This document shows, one piece after another, positions 32,161 to 43,799 of a stretch of 64,000 nt of DNA (position 1 is its first letter; each line of letters opens with the position of its first letter). Source of the DNA: Cyrtodaria siliqua (taxonomy: Eukaryota > Mollusca > Bivalvia > Adapedonta > Hiatellidae); contig JAWPHD010001352.1 of NCBI GenBank assembly GCA_037043455.1, forward strand, positions 186,001 to 250,000, read 5' to 3'. Made by a program: the position numbers and the translations under genes. The notes below the pieces were generated by a model that saw only the letters and a list, made by a program, of their open reading frames with translations, had not been told where the DNA came from and did not search any database.

Positions 32161-34100
32161 GTAACAATGTGTTCTCTTGTTGCTCTGACTTTTGCCAAGT
32201 CATTGAATACTTTCTTTGTGACTTTCTTGGCCTTTTTTATATTCATATATACATGATCATTTATCCTCTCACCCCATTTACAAGATAACGGCACTTACAT
32301 TTACAAGATATATGTTACAGTATATTGACTTATAAAGAAATGTGTAAACAGATTGCAACAGCTTGCAAAAGGGGTATGTGTGAAACAATAATGATACAAA
32401 TGGTAGAAACTATTTGGAGAATATATTCTGCAATGTGATACCTGCTAATAACGTTGTATGCAGAGTATTCAAATATAAATGTAAGCAGACACGCCCCTGC
32501 TCACAGCATATTTCATTTGTTTGGGTAACATATACACCTTGTGTTGTTAATTGTTTATGAAATTTGTGGATGGAATTCTGAGTGGTATTATAAAGTCGTT
32601 GTGTTGTGTGTATTGTAAAGTGCCATTTAATACAATTTTGAATGAAATGTTGTATAATGCAACAAATTGGGGAAAATATTGAAGAGATGCTGATGGTTCA
32701 ACAACTATTTGGGATAATTGTTGCGAAATGGAGTGAATTAGATTATTTATAACCAAAATGTGTAACATTATCAACACACAACTTACAACTTGTAAACGTT
32801 TTTCCTTTTATATCTACTTTTTGTCTATTGAATAATGAGTTTCGTGTATGTATCTACCCTTTAAATATATTTAACTGGTAAATTCTGAATCCATGATTAG
32901 TTTATGTTTCATACAGGCACATGGAACCCCCAGAAGAACATATTATATACATAAAGTTATGCATGCAATTTACCTATGATCAACCATGGTTCCAAAATTT
33001 AAAATTCAGTCTCAAAATTCTTCCAAATTTGTTGAAAGGGAAAGCATATCCCTCCAAATTGTACTTATCGGAAGTATTGGCAGTAAATACGAGACAAGAT
33101 TCCTTTAAAACTTTCGCCTAACCATAAATATTGCTTTATGTAGCATTAGTTGTAGTATGCAACATATTTGCAAAAGATAAGCAATAGAATAAAATAGATT
33201 ACTGAAAAAGGGATCCCGTGGAAGCAACGAACAAAACAGAGGGAAAAGCGACACTGTCGGTTTTATTGAGTATTCAAGATAGGTAATATAAGGTGCAACA
33301 CCTCTCACGTCTCCCCTACACCCTTACACCCCACTTCAACGCCACCCAGCACAGACTTAAGCGGTATCTTACTTTACACCCACACTGATCGGACCCCAAA
33401 ACTATTAATGTCCAGTATGTAATAACACTACTATACTGATTCTGATGAAACTGCTAAAATACACTTTGTGAATCGTTTGCAGAAGGATCTACGTTAATGT
33501 TTGCACAGTTTTTTCAAATTCAAAGGCAGAACGGTATACTCATTTTGCGTTTAGTGATATATACCAATGTATAGTAAATGCGGTTTTTTATATAAAGTAC
33601 AAACAATTATATATTATGCACCCCTCTCTAAAAATAACAATGACTCATTCATATTTTGTGGCACACTGTCATCGTTTGATACTTTGTTGTCTAAACGTAT
33701 TGTATTATGCTTATCTTAAATCAAAATTAGGTTACCTTTTGCAAATATTCCTCATTAGCGTGGGTGCCTGTCACAAGGTCGCGTTTAGGAGAATATGAAA
33801 AGCTATGAATAAGGCCAGATGAATGCCTTTGTCAAAACATCAATTGAGAAAAAATATAGCAGTCTCGAAACACGGTCTAGTTACTACCTGATTGCTGTTG
33901 GTGAAAAAGTATGCTCAAAGACGTTACCTCAAGTGGATATTTCTTTTTTATTATTAAGTCTTGGCTTAAAGCTCATTTGAAAAACATTTTTGCGAAGATC
34001 ATCTGGTAAGAGATTCAGGGCCGTTTTGGCCCTCGTGTTGTGTCCGATGAGTGGGCTATATGTATTCGATTTCGAAAACAAAATGTTTTAACCAGGTTCA
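32161..34100. other. about 1.9 kb without a recognisable gene
   Basis: AT-rich. Short frames occur but none has splice sites, conserved motifs or a plausible composition. Confidence 0.4.
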
Positions 34101-34104
34101 TTAC

Positions 34105-35048
34105 AAATTTTAAATCACTGTCAAACTGTATGGAACATGTCTTGAGTTTGGTATTGTTATATGCTATACTCTAGATTTCATTGTCAAACTGAATGGAGCG
34201 TGTCTTGAGTTTGTATTGTTATATGCTATACTCTAGATTTCATTGTCAAACTGAATGGAGCGTGTCTTGAGTTTGTATTGTTATATGCTATACTCCATAT
34301 TTCACTGTCAAACTGAACGGAGCGTGTCTTGAGTTTGTATTGTTATATGCTATACTCTAGATTTCATTGTCAAACTGAATGGAGCGTGTCTTGAGTTTGT
34401 ATTGTTATATGCTATACTCTAGATTTCATTGTCAAACTGAATGGAGCGTGTGTTGAGATTGGTATTGTTATATGCTATACTCTAGATTTCACTGTCAAAC
34501 TGAATGGAGCGTGTGTTGAGATTGGTATTGTTCTATGCTATACTCTAGATTCATTGTCAAACTAAATGGAGCGTGTCTTGACTTTGTATTGTTATATGCT
34601 ATACCCTAGATTTCATTGTCAAACTGAATGGAGCGTATCTTGAGTTTATATTGTTATATGCTATACTCTAGATTTCATTGTCAAACTGAATGGAGCGTGT
34701 CTTGACTTTGTATTGTTATATGCTATACTCTAGATTTCATTGTCAAACTGAATGGAGCGTGTGTTGAGATTGGTATTGTTATATGCTATACTCTAGATTT
34801 CATTGTCAAACTGAATGGAGCGTGTGTTGAGTTTGCTATTGTTCTATGCTATACTCTAGATTTCACTGTCAAACTGAATGGAGCGTGTGTTGAGAATGGT
34901 ATTGTTATATGCTATAGATTTCATTGTCAAACCGACTGGAGCGTGTGTTAAGATTGGTATTGTTCTATGTTGTAATATAGATATCACTGTCAAACTGAAT
35001 GGAGCGTGAGTTTTGATTGGTATTGTTATATGCTATAATATAGACTTC
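34105..35048. repeat. 62-bp minisatellite, about 15 copies
   Basis: Unit: TTTCATTGTCAAACTGAATG, GAGCGTGTCTTGAGTTTGTA, TTGTTATATGCTATACTCTA, GA. Two variant types, GTGTCTTGAGTTTG and GTGTGTTGAGATTGG, are interspersed. The right end is more diverged. Confidence 0.95.
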
Positions 35049-35195
35049 CTTGCAATCACACTTCTTCGAACGAAGCACTTGTGTAAATGGAAGTGTAAAT
35101 GGGGAAGGCGAGAACATGGTTAGAAAATGGCGAACGAAGATAACGTTTATGCAATAAACGTCTTTTTAGGTAGTCTGGTTGACGTTTAATTACCC

Positions 35196-35278
35196 CCAAC
35201 GAAAGTCTGTCTGTCTGTCTGTCTGTCTGTCTGTATGTCCGTCTGTCTGTCTCTGTCTGTCTGTCTGTCTGTCTGTCT
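35196..35278. repeat. (GTCT)n microsatellite
   Basis: About 20 tetranucleotide repeats with a few interruptions (GTATGTCC, CTCTGTCT). Confidence 0.95.
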
Positions 35279-35599
35279 AATCTATCTACTGATAATGCAG
35301 CACGCCAATACGTGTATTTGTCTAAAGGCAAGGGGTGGGATTGGCGGGGAATTCTCATGTCGCAAGATGACCCTAGTGGTTGGGACTAACTCAGGAAAGA
35401 ATCAATGTCTGTGACTGCATTTACATAAATTTAATGCAACTTTTAAAATAATTATGTTAAATATATATACAATTATCAAGAAAAACAAACGAATACACAG
35501 ATGAAAGATGAAAAGACTGTTCTCGTGAACGTATAAGACGTTCGTAGTATTAACACGAATACTGTCTATATATGACACTAAAGTGAAGTTACAACAATG

Positions 35600-35872
35600 T
35601 TACTAGTGGTTCGTGAATAAGTACCAATACCAGTGGTACGTGAATAAGTAAAAATAGCAGTGGTACGTGAATACGTAAATATAGCAGTGGTACGTGAATA
35701 AGTACCAGTACCAGTGGTACGTGAAAAAGTACCAATACCAGTGGTACGTGAATAAGTACCAATACCAGTGGTACGTGAATAAGTAAAAATAGCAGTGGTA
35801 CGTGAATACGTAAAAATAGCAGTGGTACGTGAATAAGTACCAGTACCAGTGGTACGTGAATAAGTACAATAA
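35600..35872. repeat. 27-bp minisatellite, about 10 copies
   Basis: Unit GTGGTACGTGAATAAGTACC followed by AATACCA, with a variant TAAAAATAGCA. The 27-bp period keeps reading frames open on the minus strand (repeating LVLVLIHVP), but codon use simply mirrors the repeat, so I do not call a gene. Each unit carries self-complementary CCA.TGGTAC/GTACC phrases. Confidence 0.9.
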
Positions 35873-36074
35873 GTACAAAACAGCGTATTCCGTTAGTCTG
35901 TATTCTGTATGGGATGTAGATTAACGCAGTCAATATTAAACCGCTGGGTCGATGTTGATGGCAGATCCCTTTGCTCCCCACCCCTCACCTCCTGCACTGC
36001 CCCACCTCATCGCCTCCCCCTCCCCCGTTTAATCTGATTCTGCAGCTCATACAAAATATAGTCTTTTCTTTCAG
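35873..36074. other. C-rich spacer upstream of the C1q exon
   Basis: Pyrimidine-rich, C-heavy stretch (about 35965-36025) followed by TCTTTTCTTTCAG at 36061-36074, a strong acceptor for the next exon. It is therefore probably intron or 5' flank. Confidence 0.5.
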
Positions 36075-37359
36075 ATGTCAATTCTAGGTTACGTCCGTGT
36101 GTGCTTCTTGCATGGGTTGATACATTTCGCGTGTACTATTCCCAGGGCTATGAGACAACAAGTGTCCGAAGAAGGTCTAAACAAAGGTATTTTAAAAAAT
36201 ATACTCGGGAGAAAAAGAAACAGACAAGAAGTTATTATTGTTGTAAACCGGAATAAACATACGACTAAATGCATATATCGCTGAATTTATACACATTTTA
36301 TACATTAAAATCAGAAAACGCTTTTAAAATCAAGCCAAAATGACAGAACAATGAAATCATGTAGGGGTCATTACTAAAAACGTGCAGAACTGTGTAATAG
36401 TGACAGATATACTGAAAAGAAAAAGAAACGCATAATGGGTATTTCCACTATATATGTTTAATATGCTACTGCTAAGAAGGTTAAAATAGCACCGAACACA
36501 CCAATGGTTACCCAATTGAAGTTTCATTATCGGCAGAATGCGCATTTGGCTCAAGCATGTGAGCAAACTTAGGCGTTAAACGTTGCACTTTCTTAACGTT
36601 AAACACACTACTGAAATGGCTTGACTTTTTCAAGCAAAACATCAACATTTGTGAATTTCGTGCAACAAAGTATACTTTGATGAAAAGGTCTACTACATGA
36701 CAAAGTTGTCCTTTCTGTAATTAGTTTTTGTACAAAACACGTTGAGATATATATATCATGCGTCTTTCTGTCAATAGTAGTAGATAGATAGGTCAAAGTT
36801 TTCTCGCTTCTTGATGATACAACATCGATGATTTATCATCGGTTACTAACTCCAAAAGACAAATAACAAATACCCACTCTTTATATATTTTAATTTCGAA
36901 ATTTTTGTTCGCAGAGTGTGATTATTTAATATGCATTTGTCTTATTTTTCCAGTTCCAGTCGTCGTCTTCTCCGTGACCGAACCATCCTCTACTCGTGTT
37001 GGGGGCAGCAACACCAGCGGCGTTCCTGTGTTCACGGTCATATCCACAAACATCGGCAATGACTACAACATAACGTCTGGCGTGTTAACGTGTAGGATAC
37101 CTGGCAGCTATTATTTTTTCTGTAGAAATGTTGAGATATTTATCTTCTGGCCAATATTCATATTGTAATATTAGGCATAACGGAGCGATCGTTGTTAAGA
37201 GTCTATACATACTCAACGCCGTCGCCAGGAGAATTTAAATTTGCATCAGCGTCTACGTACCGGAACCTGACATTGGGTGACACAGTGGACATATATTGTG
37301 GTGGATGGCAATCTAACATCTACACAACGTTTTATGGTGCATTAGTCGCTCCGAATTAA
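36075..37359 (+). pseudogene. C1q-domain protein gene, two exons, two frameshifts
   Basis: Exon 1 (36075-36186) starts MSILGYVRVCFLHGLIHFAC, a short hydrophobic leader that could be a signal peptide, and ends NKG before donor GTATTT. Exon 2 (36954-37359) follows acceptor TTTTTCCAG and joins in phase (K-V-P-V-V-V-F-S-V-T). The C1q fold is readable: VPVVVFSVTEPSSTRVGG, VFTVISTNIGNDYNITSGVL, CRIPGSYYFF, then in a second frame SSGQYSYCNIRHNGAIVVK, and in the first frame again VYTYSTPSPGEFKFAS, LGDTVDIYCGG, FYGALVAPN and a stop. One extra T in the run at 37114-37119 and one missing base near 37200 break the frame. C1q-domain proteins are secreted lectin-like immune factors, greatly expanded in bivalves. 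Either a young pseudogene or two assembly indels. Confidence 0.8.
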
Positions 37360-37394
37360 AAATCATGTATAGTAAATATTGACTCAATTGAGAC

Positions 37395-37466
37395 ATGTTT
37401 GTACATGTACACTTTTATTGAAAACATGTTATATGTTTGTACATGTACACTTTTATTGAAAACATG
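37395..37466. repeat. 36-bp tandem duplication
   Basis: TGTTTGTACATGTACACTTT then TATTGAAAACATGTTA is present twice back to back, just after the C1q stop codon. Confidence 0.85.
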
Positions 37467-37989
37467 TTAGTTCCGATTGAACTGTTATGTATGGAAGCTT
37501 TAATGTACGATATCTTGTCCGGATAAAAATGGGAGACGCAATATTTTAGTCAACTTAACCTGATCTCAAAATAAAAGAAGTCGTCATGCGACATTTTAGG
37601 TCATCAAGTCGCTGTGTGGATGTTGTGCAAACATTATATTCAACTTATGTCGCTTTTTATTAAGTCGTCATGGCTAGATATATTGTAGTATATCATCATA
37701 GACTATGTCAACATAGGATTATATATCGTGACATTCGTTATATTTATGGTCATAAATATCACATCATCTGGGGGGTACATTAAAGCTTCCATAGTTATGA
37801 ACAGTGGATGAAACTTGAGACATAAACAATATTACAGCGGATGATATAGATACATATACATGTAGTAAATGATATCCACTTGATTTTTATAATAAATAGA
37901 ATAGGACGTTATGGATATTTGACTACTTATATAAGTGTTACAGTGCGTGGCACGTTTATTATTTTATACCGGATAAGGCTAGCTATGTG
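37467..37989. other. no gene seen
   Basis: AT-rich 3' flank of the C1q gene. ATGGAAGCTTTAATGTA near 37490 and its inverse TACATTAAAGCTTCCAT near 37777 form a spaced inverted repeat of about 17 bp enclosing roughly 270 bp, possibly the ends of a small MITE. Confidence 0.4.
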
Positions 37990-39590
37990 TTACATGGGGG
38001 ATGGAATATAAGAATCGTTCATTGGTATCCGGTGAAGTCAGGGAATTCCAAATACCGAGCGTTGAAATTCCCTATCTGCACAGAATACCCATGAAAGATT
38101 ATTGTTCTTGCATATGGGAGACATGTTGTGCATGTTTTCCTGCATACCGCATGGTGGCGCGCGTGTATTTTATCTCGACCCAAGGGTGAGATGGAAATAT
38201 CTAGCCCCGGTAAAATGACAGATATCCTTGTCCGATATGCAAGAAAGTCTAGGGTGAAATGGAAATATCTAGCCCTGGTAAAATGATGGATATCCTTTTC
38301 TTGCATACCGGACAAGGATATCCGTCATTTTACCGGGGCTAGATTATAAGAATCTTTCATGGGTATCCGGTGAAGATAGGGAATTCCAACTCGAGGTATA
38401 AGTGTTTCTATCGGAACCGAGGCTCTGCCGAGGTTCCGATTAAAACACTTATACCGAGGGTTGGAATTCCCTATCTGAACCGAATACCCATGATAGATTC
38501 TTTTTCTTGCATATCAGAGACATGTTGTGCGTTAACGCCTCCAGCTACTAGCGTTTTGCATGTTTCCCTGCATACCGGATGTTGGCGCGCGTGAATTTTA
38601 TCTCGACCCTAGGGTGAGATGGAAATATCTAGCCCCGGTAAAATGACGGATATCCTTGTCCGGTATGCAAGAAATTTCCATCTCACTCTAGGGTCGAGAT
38701 AAAATTCACGCGCACCAACATCCGGTATGCAGGAAAACATGCAAAACATTAGTAGCTGGCGGCGTCAACGCACAACATGACTCTGTTATGCAAGAAAAGG
38801 AATCTATCATGGGTTTTCGGTTCAGATAGGGAATTCCAACCCTCGGTATAAGTGTTTTAATCAGAACCTCGACAGAGCCTCGGTTCCGATAAAAACACTT
38901 ATACCTTGGGTTGGAATTTCCTATCTTCACCGGATACCCATGAAATATTCTTATACTCCGGTATGCAAATCAGCATATCACCCTAGGGTCGAGATACAAT
39001 TCACGCGCATACCAACATCCGGTATGCAGGAAAACATTGAAAACCCTTAGTAGCTGGCGGCGTCAACGCACAACTTGTCTCTGATATGCACGAAAAATAA
39101 TCTATCATGGGTATTCGGTTCAGATAGAGAATTCCAACCCTCGGTATAAGTGTTTTAATCGGAACCTCGGCAAAGCACCTCGGGTTGGAATTCCCTTTCT
39201 TCACCGGATACCCTAGTTCAGCATTTGAACGGTTCTCCGACTGACTGTACAACTGTAGTGTGGAGGAAGGCACGAACGATAACTCTACGTCACGTGAATG
39301 GACTATGGATACACATGAGCTTTATGGGTAAAGATAAAAGTCACGCACGCACCAACATCCGGTATGCAGGTAAACATGCAAAACGTTAGTAGATGACGGC
39401 GCAACGCACAACATGTCTCTGATATGCAAGAAAAATAATCTATCATGGGTTTTCGGTTCAGATAGGGAATTCTAACCCTCGGTATATCAGTGTTTTAATC
39501 GGAACCTCGGCAGTCTCGATTCCGATAAAAACACTTATACCTCGGATTGGAATTTCCTATCTTCACCGGATACCAATGAAATATTCTTAT
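37990..39590. repeat. inverted-repeat cluster with giant palindrome
   Basis: The arms at about 38345-38635 and 38665-38965 are near-perfect reverse complements. Landmarks on the left are GGAATTCCCTATCTGAACCG, AACGCCTCCAGCTACTAG, GCATACCGGATGTTGG and TTATCTCGACCCTAGGG; the same phrases appear inverted on the right. Each arm also contains a hairpin (ACCTCGGTATAAGTGTTTT type, around 38385-38450 and 38835-38925). Two further direct copies of the right arm lie at 38985-39200 and 39345-39560, and a partial left arm at 38000-38170. No coding capacity. Confidence 0.85.
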
Positions 39591-39957
39591 AATACATTAC
39601 ACTATGAGAGCAAAGTATAATGAAGAAGAGTTGACATGACAAATTAAAACAGCCAAAGGTTGCTGATTTCTGGCATTCATTCTTTCAAATCATAATACAT
39701 TATTTCTAAAACAAATGATCATTGTACTTTTTTTTTGTAGACATGTATTCATCTTATATGTATTCTTATATTCAAACACAATTTATATGCACAACTTTTG
39801 CGCATTATTATTACACAAAAGCCTGCTGTCTGCATGGTCTGTGAAGTGTATATATATGCATCGATTTGTGAAATGATTGGATGTACTTTCAAATGTGTTT
39901 TTCATTATAAAAAAATTGTTGTTTTCATTGTAACGATGGTTTTGTTCTTTTAAAATG

Positions 39958-39960
<3 letters not shown>

Positions 39961-40009
<49 letters not shown>

Positions 40010-40010
40010 C
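39961..40010. repeat. (CT)n microsatellite
   Basis: About 24 CT dinucleotides with one TG interruption at the ends. Confidence 0.95.
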
Positions 40011-40162
40011 TGTCTCTCTGATAGGTGAGTTCGTCTAGACGAGTTTACTCTTCAACGTGAGGACAAAATGAGAGAAGAAACCGTTATTTTCAGTTGTTTT
40101 TTTTCATTTGTAATTATGTTTTTAATACTTTGAATATCAGTAATGTTTAATAACTAGTTTTT

Positions 40163-40920
40163 AGCTCTACTGGCCAAAGGCTAGGCGAGCTTATGGGATC
40201 CGTCTGTCTGTCTGTCTGTCCGTCTGTTAGCAATTTTATAAAATCGACATCTTCTCTGAAACGCTTGAAGGATTTTGATGAAACTTCATCACAATATAAC
40301 TTGGGAGGCCCCTCTCAGATGTGTGTCTTTAATGGCCGCCAGTCATCTAAGATGGCCGCCATGGCTAAAACTGGGTCAAATTTAAGGAATTTTCAAACGA
40401 CATTTCACCCGAAACCACTTACTCCATTATTGTGAAATACCAAAAACATGTTCCTTGGGTTGGCCTCTGTCTTGTGACAGTGGGTTTGTGAGATTACAGT
40501 GGATGTATTCTACCCCGGCCACTAGGAAGGAAAAACCTGTGGTGACTACTCCTCTGAAACTACTTGATGAATATTCATGAAACTTTACAGAAATGTTGCT
40601 TTTGATGTCTAGTTGATCCTAAGCAAAAATTCAGTTGACCGGAAATTCAAGATGGCTGTCACAGCTAAAAATAGATTTTAAAAATACAAGTTTGTGTCGA
40701 CTACTTTTCAAAAACCATAAGTGGTATTGGTTTGGAACCTTACTAATACGACTTGCGTAACGTGTAGTTGACCCTAAACAAAATTCTTTTGATTTTGGTG
40801 TCGGCCATCATTGTTTACATAGAGTGCTGGTCCTATTTCCATAAAACTTCATACAAGTTCCCATGGCTGATCTAGCTATCAAAATATATCAGTAGAGCTT
40901 CAAGGTTATTGATCTTTTGT
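40163..40920 (+). mobile_element. Helitron-like element, subfamily A, short copy
   Basis: Starts (TTTTT)AGCTCTACTGGCCAAAGG with hairpin to GAGCTTATGGG. It ends CAGTAGAGCTTCAAGG, decayed hairpin AAGGTTATTGATCTT, TTGT. The core has GGTGACTACTCCTCTGAAAC, TTCATGAAACTTTACAG and GGCCGCCATGGCTAAAA, homologous to the 11.8-14.1 kb element, but only about three half-units. Confidence 0.65.
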
Positions 40921-41225
40921 TGAGTTATGCTCCAGACAAGTATTATAAGTATAAAATTATAAAGGTAAATAACTATAATTTGAATGAAGATAAGAGTTTT
41001 GATTCTTGCACTCTCCTCTCACTGCCCTATATCAGTCTTATTAGTAGTTTTCAAGTTACACTCTGAACAAAAATATAAATATAACATTTCAAAGGGCAGT
41101 AACTCTAATTTGAATGAAGATAAAGTTGTGGTTCTTAGGCTCTGCACTTTCTTTCATTGCCCTCTATCATTATGCATAGTGTCATTGCAGTCCCATTAGT
41201 ATGTTTTGTGCTTTGCTCAGCACAC
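40921..41225. repeat. two-copy tandem duplication, about 130 bp
   Basis: AATTTGAATGAAGATAA, AGTATAAAATTATAAAGG and CACTGCCCTATATC recur about 130 bp apart (TAATTTGAATGAAGATAA near 40978 and 41109), with moderate divergence. Confidence 0.6.
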
Positions 41226-41399
41226 AAATTATAAACGAGCAAATTCGATGAATAGATATCCCCCGCCGAATGATGTATTATCCTCGAGTGGAGGAAATGT
41301 GTTCGGATTTTTTTTTAAATAATTATATACATCATTACCTTTACCTTTCATAAATTCGAATATCTACTAGATATAGGTATTTTTGAAATTCATCATCAT

Positions 41400-41790
41400 A
41401 TTAAATTTGAAAACCAGAAATGTCACTGTAAGTGACAAATGTCCCCCAAGTGGTTTTGACCTTTGACCTCTATGTGTGATCTTGACCTTGGAGCCACGGA
41501 CCTGGATTTGCGCGCAACACGTCGTCTTGTTGTGGTGAACACTTGTGCCAAGTTATTTGAAAATCCGTCCATGAATGTCGGAGTTATTAACCGGACACAG
41601 AAGCACTTCTTTTTGACCTTTGACCTCCAAGTGACCTTGACCTTGGAGCCACGGACCTGAATATTGCGAGCAACACGTCGTCTTGTTGTTTAAGTCAGAG
41701 TTATTGACCGGACACGATTGTACGGACGGACTGACGAACGGACGGACGGACTGACGGTGCGACTACTATATGCCGCCCTTCGGGGACATA
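41400..41790. repeat. repeat carrying two perfect DR1-type motifs
   Basis: Two related segments each contain TGACCTTTGACCT (41457-41469 and 41614-41626), then TTGACCTTGGAGCCACGGAC and CAACACGTCGTCTTGTTG. A GGACGGACGGAC microsatellite follows at about 41722-41750. TGACCTTTGACCT is the reverse of AGGTCAAAGGTCA, the consensus for DR1-binding nuclear receptors (RXR, HNF4, PPAR types). Confidence 0.7.
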
Positions 41791-41814
41791 AAAATATACC
41801 TCCATTGAAATTTG

Positions 41815-42110
41815 AACCCATTACATGATCCGAGTATTAACTTTCATACCCCATCCAACCCCTTCTCCAAGAAGCCAAATCGGGGTTGGCTGGGGTATGA
41901 AATAAAACCTTAATTTCGGCTTAAAACGTTGCATATTGTAACATTAAAACATTTAATGGGTAATTTTAAACAGGTTGTTGCATTTGTTCAGTAAAACATG
42001 TTTTCAAACGTGTTTTATTGTCGAAATATCCGTTATAAAAGCCTGCGAATATACGCTTTCCCATCGTTTAATGGAATTAAGGCAGGACCACGTAATGCAT
42101 GACCTGAATA
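41815..42110. repeat. dispersed repeat D3, inverted copy
   Basis: Shares in reverse orientation with 50330-50690: CATACCCCA.CCAACCCC, CGAGTATTAACTTTCATAC, TTTATTGTCGAAATATCCG and CCATCGTTTAATGGAATTAA. Unclassified. Confidence 0.7.
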
Positions 42111-42277
42111 ATTCAAGGGGACATTTATCAATTTAAGGGCAATAACTCCGGCGTTACTATGACGATTCCGAAATAAATTTGCAGCGTCACATCCCACTAT
42201 TGTGATAAACAATATAATCAAGTTTAATGAAAATCAAACAAGCGACTATCACGATATGGTTGTGGACGGACTGAATT

Positions 42278-42808
42278 AGAGGGAATGTAGCGACACAGCC
42301 AAACAAACTCTATTATTGAGAGTTCTGAAAAACTTAGAAAAAGGTGAAAGAATTTTCAACATCGGATGATAGACAAAAAAGATATGACCATTTAAAGGTT
42401 GTTCTAAAACGAATATGGGAGCCGCCATAGTTCCATATTACCATATATGGAATATTGATAAATATCATTTAAAACGAAGAAAATCACTGCAAATGAATGA
42501 TTTTTTTTTACTGGTGATATAAATCATTATTGGCATTCAGTATTACATATTTTTCATACATTGGATGTCATTTTTTCCCTATAAATCAGTAAATTTCATA
42601 TTTATAAATATTCCATATATGGACATTTAGAACCGTGATGTCATAGCTCCCAAAATGGCCGCTTCCATATCCGTTTCAACAGAAACTTCAAATGATCATA
42701 TCTTCTTTGTTTATCGTCCGATTTTGATAATTCTTTCACCCGTATTAAAGTATTTCAAAACTCTCAATAATAAAAATGGTTTGGCTGTGTCGCTACATAC
42801 CCTTTAAG
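42278..42808. mobile_element. foldback MITE with TIRs of about 150-170 bp
   Basis: The left arm runs GGGAATGTAGCGACACAGCC, CTATTATTGAGAGTTCTGAA, GTGAAAGAATTTTCAACATC, AAGATATGACCATTTAAAGG, AATATGGGAGCCGCCAT. The right arm is its reverse complement with scattered changes, ending GGCTGTGTCGCTACATACCC. The centre (about 42430-42640) is AT-rich with CCATATATGG palindromes. It has no ORF, and it splits repeat family D3 DNA. Confidence 0.85.
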
Positions 42809-43244
42809 CATTTTTTATCAAATAAAGGGCAATAACTCTTTTGGGGCGATTCTGGAAAAAAAATAGCCGTGTCTCATCCCACTATGAGGATAAAACATTA
42901 GTACCAAGTGTTATGAAGATCCAACCTGCAGTTATGAAGATATTGCTTCGGACGGACAACGCCAAATTAATATCCCTCCGCCTTCATTGGGGGATAATAT
43001 AAATTACAAAGGGCATATATTGAATAAGCTCTGCTGATCTGCGATCTACTAAAACATGAATAATAATGACTGATTGTATATTTTAATACAAACTATAGAT
43101 ATAAAATAATAAAAGTAAAATGACGACATATTTCCCATGAATCTTAAAGCTGTTATCTTGCCAATAACTGGCAAATTTTGCAGCAGATGTTCACCATTTA
43201 TTTCTTAGCATACTGACGATAACGTATGTATGTAACAAGCATAC
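42809..43244. other. repeat D3 remainder and AT-rich spacer
   Basis: The left portion (AAAGGGCAATAACTCTTTTGG...ATCCCTCCGCCTTCATTGGG) looks like the continuation of the repeat interrupted by the foldback element, which has a similar GGGCAATAACTCCGG phrase at 42137. The rest is AT-rich without signal. Confidence 0.4.
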
Positions 43245-43680
43245 ATGTATGTTGCAAACTATTAACTACAATATAAACGCCTTAACCGGCCTGGCAAACC
43301 GCCCTGTTGTTATCACTGTCAAAGCTTCGATCAAATTATGCACTGAATTGGGTTTTACGGCGCACCAACACATGAAAGGTTATATGGCGCCTAACAGGAA
43401 TGAACGTGTCAGGCTCATCCTTCATTTACATCAAGATAAAATAAATAGAATGGGCCTCGAACCTTCTAACCTGCAGAGTGGCTGCGAATTCTATAGTAAA
43501 CACTTCATTTACTATGGAGACATGTATCCACGTTTGCATACGCGGTGTCATGATGAAGACCTTGAATGAGCATGTTAAAAAATTACAAAATGAACATGAA
43601 GGAGAGGTCCTACCCCTAGCGGGATTTGCAGTGGTTGTACTCTACCCCGGCAACCACACGGGGATCGAATTATGAGTTAC
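43245..43680 (-). repeat. possible second SINE-like repeat, plus D1 scraps
   Basis: Read on the minus strand: CCCCGTGTGGTTGCCGGGGT, GACCTCTCCTTCATGTTC, then GGCGCCATATAACCTTTCAT and GTTGGTGCGCCGTAAAACCC. The CGCCGTAAAAC phrase again resembles the 3' end of the LINE and SINE families here. The flanks carry D1 phrases (CAATATAAACGCC at 43270, GAGTTACC at 43672). No clear tRNA head was found. Confidence 0.35.
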
Positions 43681-43799
43681 CAATTCTGAATTCATTTTAC
43701 CCATATTCAATTACGGGTATTTGAAATAAGTATAAATCTAGACTTTTAATAGGCACATATGCATTATGCTATGACTGCAACACATGAACAGAGTTTGAT

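Noticed and set aside
35056..35358. Minus-strand ORF rich in DRQTDRQT
   Set aside because: Translation of the GTCT microsatellite.
35589..35981. Long minus-strand open frame with repeating LVLVLIHVPL
   Set aside because: It is produced by a 27-bp minisatellite (a multiple of three), in two overlapping frames at once; no splice or start context.
38001..39273. Repeated ORFs with KIGNSNSRYKCFYRNRGS
   Set aside because: They occur on both strands because of the palindrome arms; no coding signal independent of the repeat.
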